A stretch of 6,118 bases of DNA from Gallionellaceae bacterium (GTDB lineage Bacteria > Pseudomonadota > Gammaproteobacteria > Burkholderiales > Gallionellaceae), in contig PLYB01000147.1 in assembly GCA_003151655.1 (NCBI GenBank), forward strand, positions 500 through 6,617, written 5' to 3'. Made by a program: the position numbers and the translations under genes. Under the pieces are notes generated by a model, which was given only the letters and a program-made list of their open reading frames with translations, searched no databases and had not been told where the DNA came from. Position 1 is the first letter of the stretch; each line of letters begins with the position of its first letter. Below, in pieces: positions 5,857 to 6,118 of this stretch.

Positions 5857-6118
5857 GTGTCGCAGCATTTGATGTAGAACTCGACGTGCGGCAACTGGAA
5901 TGTCCGTTACCAATGTTGCGTGCCAAAAAATCGTTGGCGACGATGCAAGGCGGGCAAGTGTTGAAAATCGTAGCGACCGACAAAAAATCTCCCGCTGACT
6001 TTGCGGCGTTCTGCAAGCAAACGGGAAATGAATTGTTATCGTCGGAAGCGAACGGTGAGGAATTTGTGTTTTTTCTGCGCCGCCGTGAAAACATTAACCC
6101 CTCCCAGCCTCCCCTTGT
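5853..6118 (+). CDS. TusA/SirA-family sulfur carrier, 3' end beyond window
   Basis: The first ATG overlaps the rhodanese stop as ATGA, a classic translational-coupling arrangement. The 88 visible codons give the family's CPxP signature early (LECPLPMLRAKK, with Cys17 as sulfur carrier), the middle VLKIVATDKKSPADFAAFC, and the usual final strand EEFVFFLRRR (69-78). TusA proteins transfer persulfide sulfur between partners, for tRNA thiolation, cofactor synthesis or, in sulfur oxidisers, dissimilatory steps; a rhodanese partner is common. Known members are about 75-82 residues long, so the domain is complete by residue 78-80. The frame does not stop there: from codon 81 on it reads into a family A repeat copy (INPSQPPL so far). 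I left the symbol blank because SirA/TusA paralogues (TusA, YeeD- or YedF-like) cannot be separated here. Confidence 0.9.
   Translation, partial: MSVAAFDVELDVRQLECPLPMLRAKKSLATMQGGQVLKIVATDKKSPADFAAFCKQTGNELLSSEANGEEFVFFLRRRENINPSQPPL
6095..6118. repeat. Family A repeat, second copy cut by window edge
   Basis: These last 24 bases match the reverse complement of 2526-2549 at 23 of 24 positions; the single difference is in the CCCA(A/G)CCTCC segment. It is therefore another copy of the palindromic element of 2519-2613, entered from its G/C-rich arm in opposite orientation. It ends at CCCCTTGT, where the other copy continues into the closing AGGGG of the arm hairpin. It lies within the still-open tusA-like reading frame. 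Confidence 0.8.

Overview
The window is an ordinary chromosomal housekeeping segment of a proteobacterium, most likely a betaproteobacterium of the Nitrosomonadales/Gallionellaceae kind. That placement is an inference from protein style, roughly balanced base composition and gene order; no rRNA or other decisive marker is present. The block anmK - M23 peptidase - (divergent) tyrS is a conserved neighbourhood known from Pseudomonas and many betaproteobacteria. I found no phage, CRISPR, toxin-antitoxin or defence genes and no RNA genes.

Layout: (1) 1-2332, minus strand: a two-gene cell-wall operon. An M23/LysM-type murein endopeptidase (MepM-like) is followed after 23 bp by anhydro-N-acetylmuramic acid kinase (anmK), whose 3' end runs off the left edge. 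One product opens the peptidoglycan mesh; the other recycles the anhydroMurNAc released during turnover. (2) 2333-2703: a 371-bp divergent intergenic region with a candidate mepM promoter and a 95-bp palindromic repeat (family A). (3) 2704-3897, plus: tyrS. (4) 3898-3976: a convergent junction occupied by a perfect 28-bp nested inverted repeat (family B), which looks like the tyrS terminator and also supplies the stop codon of the gene on the other side. (5) 3977-5401, minus: a periplasmic M48 metalloprotease with C-terminal TPR-like region (BepA/YfgC type, outer-membrane protein quality control). (6) 5402-5538: divergent promoter region. (7) 5539-6118, plus: a single-domain rhodanese and a TusA-family protein, overlapping by ATGA and probably forming a sulfur-transfer pair; the second gene runs off the right edge.

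The unusual part is how dispersed palindromic repeats sit at gene ends. The family B palindrome provides the last codon and stop of bepA. A second, inverted copy of family A begins inside the reading frame of the tusA-like gene, just past its normal end, so the frame stays open into the repeat up to the window edge. The genes themselves are well-known families, and I do not see an undescribed multi-gene system.
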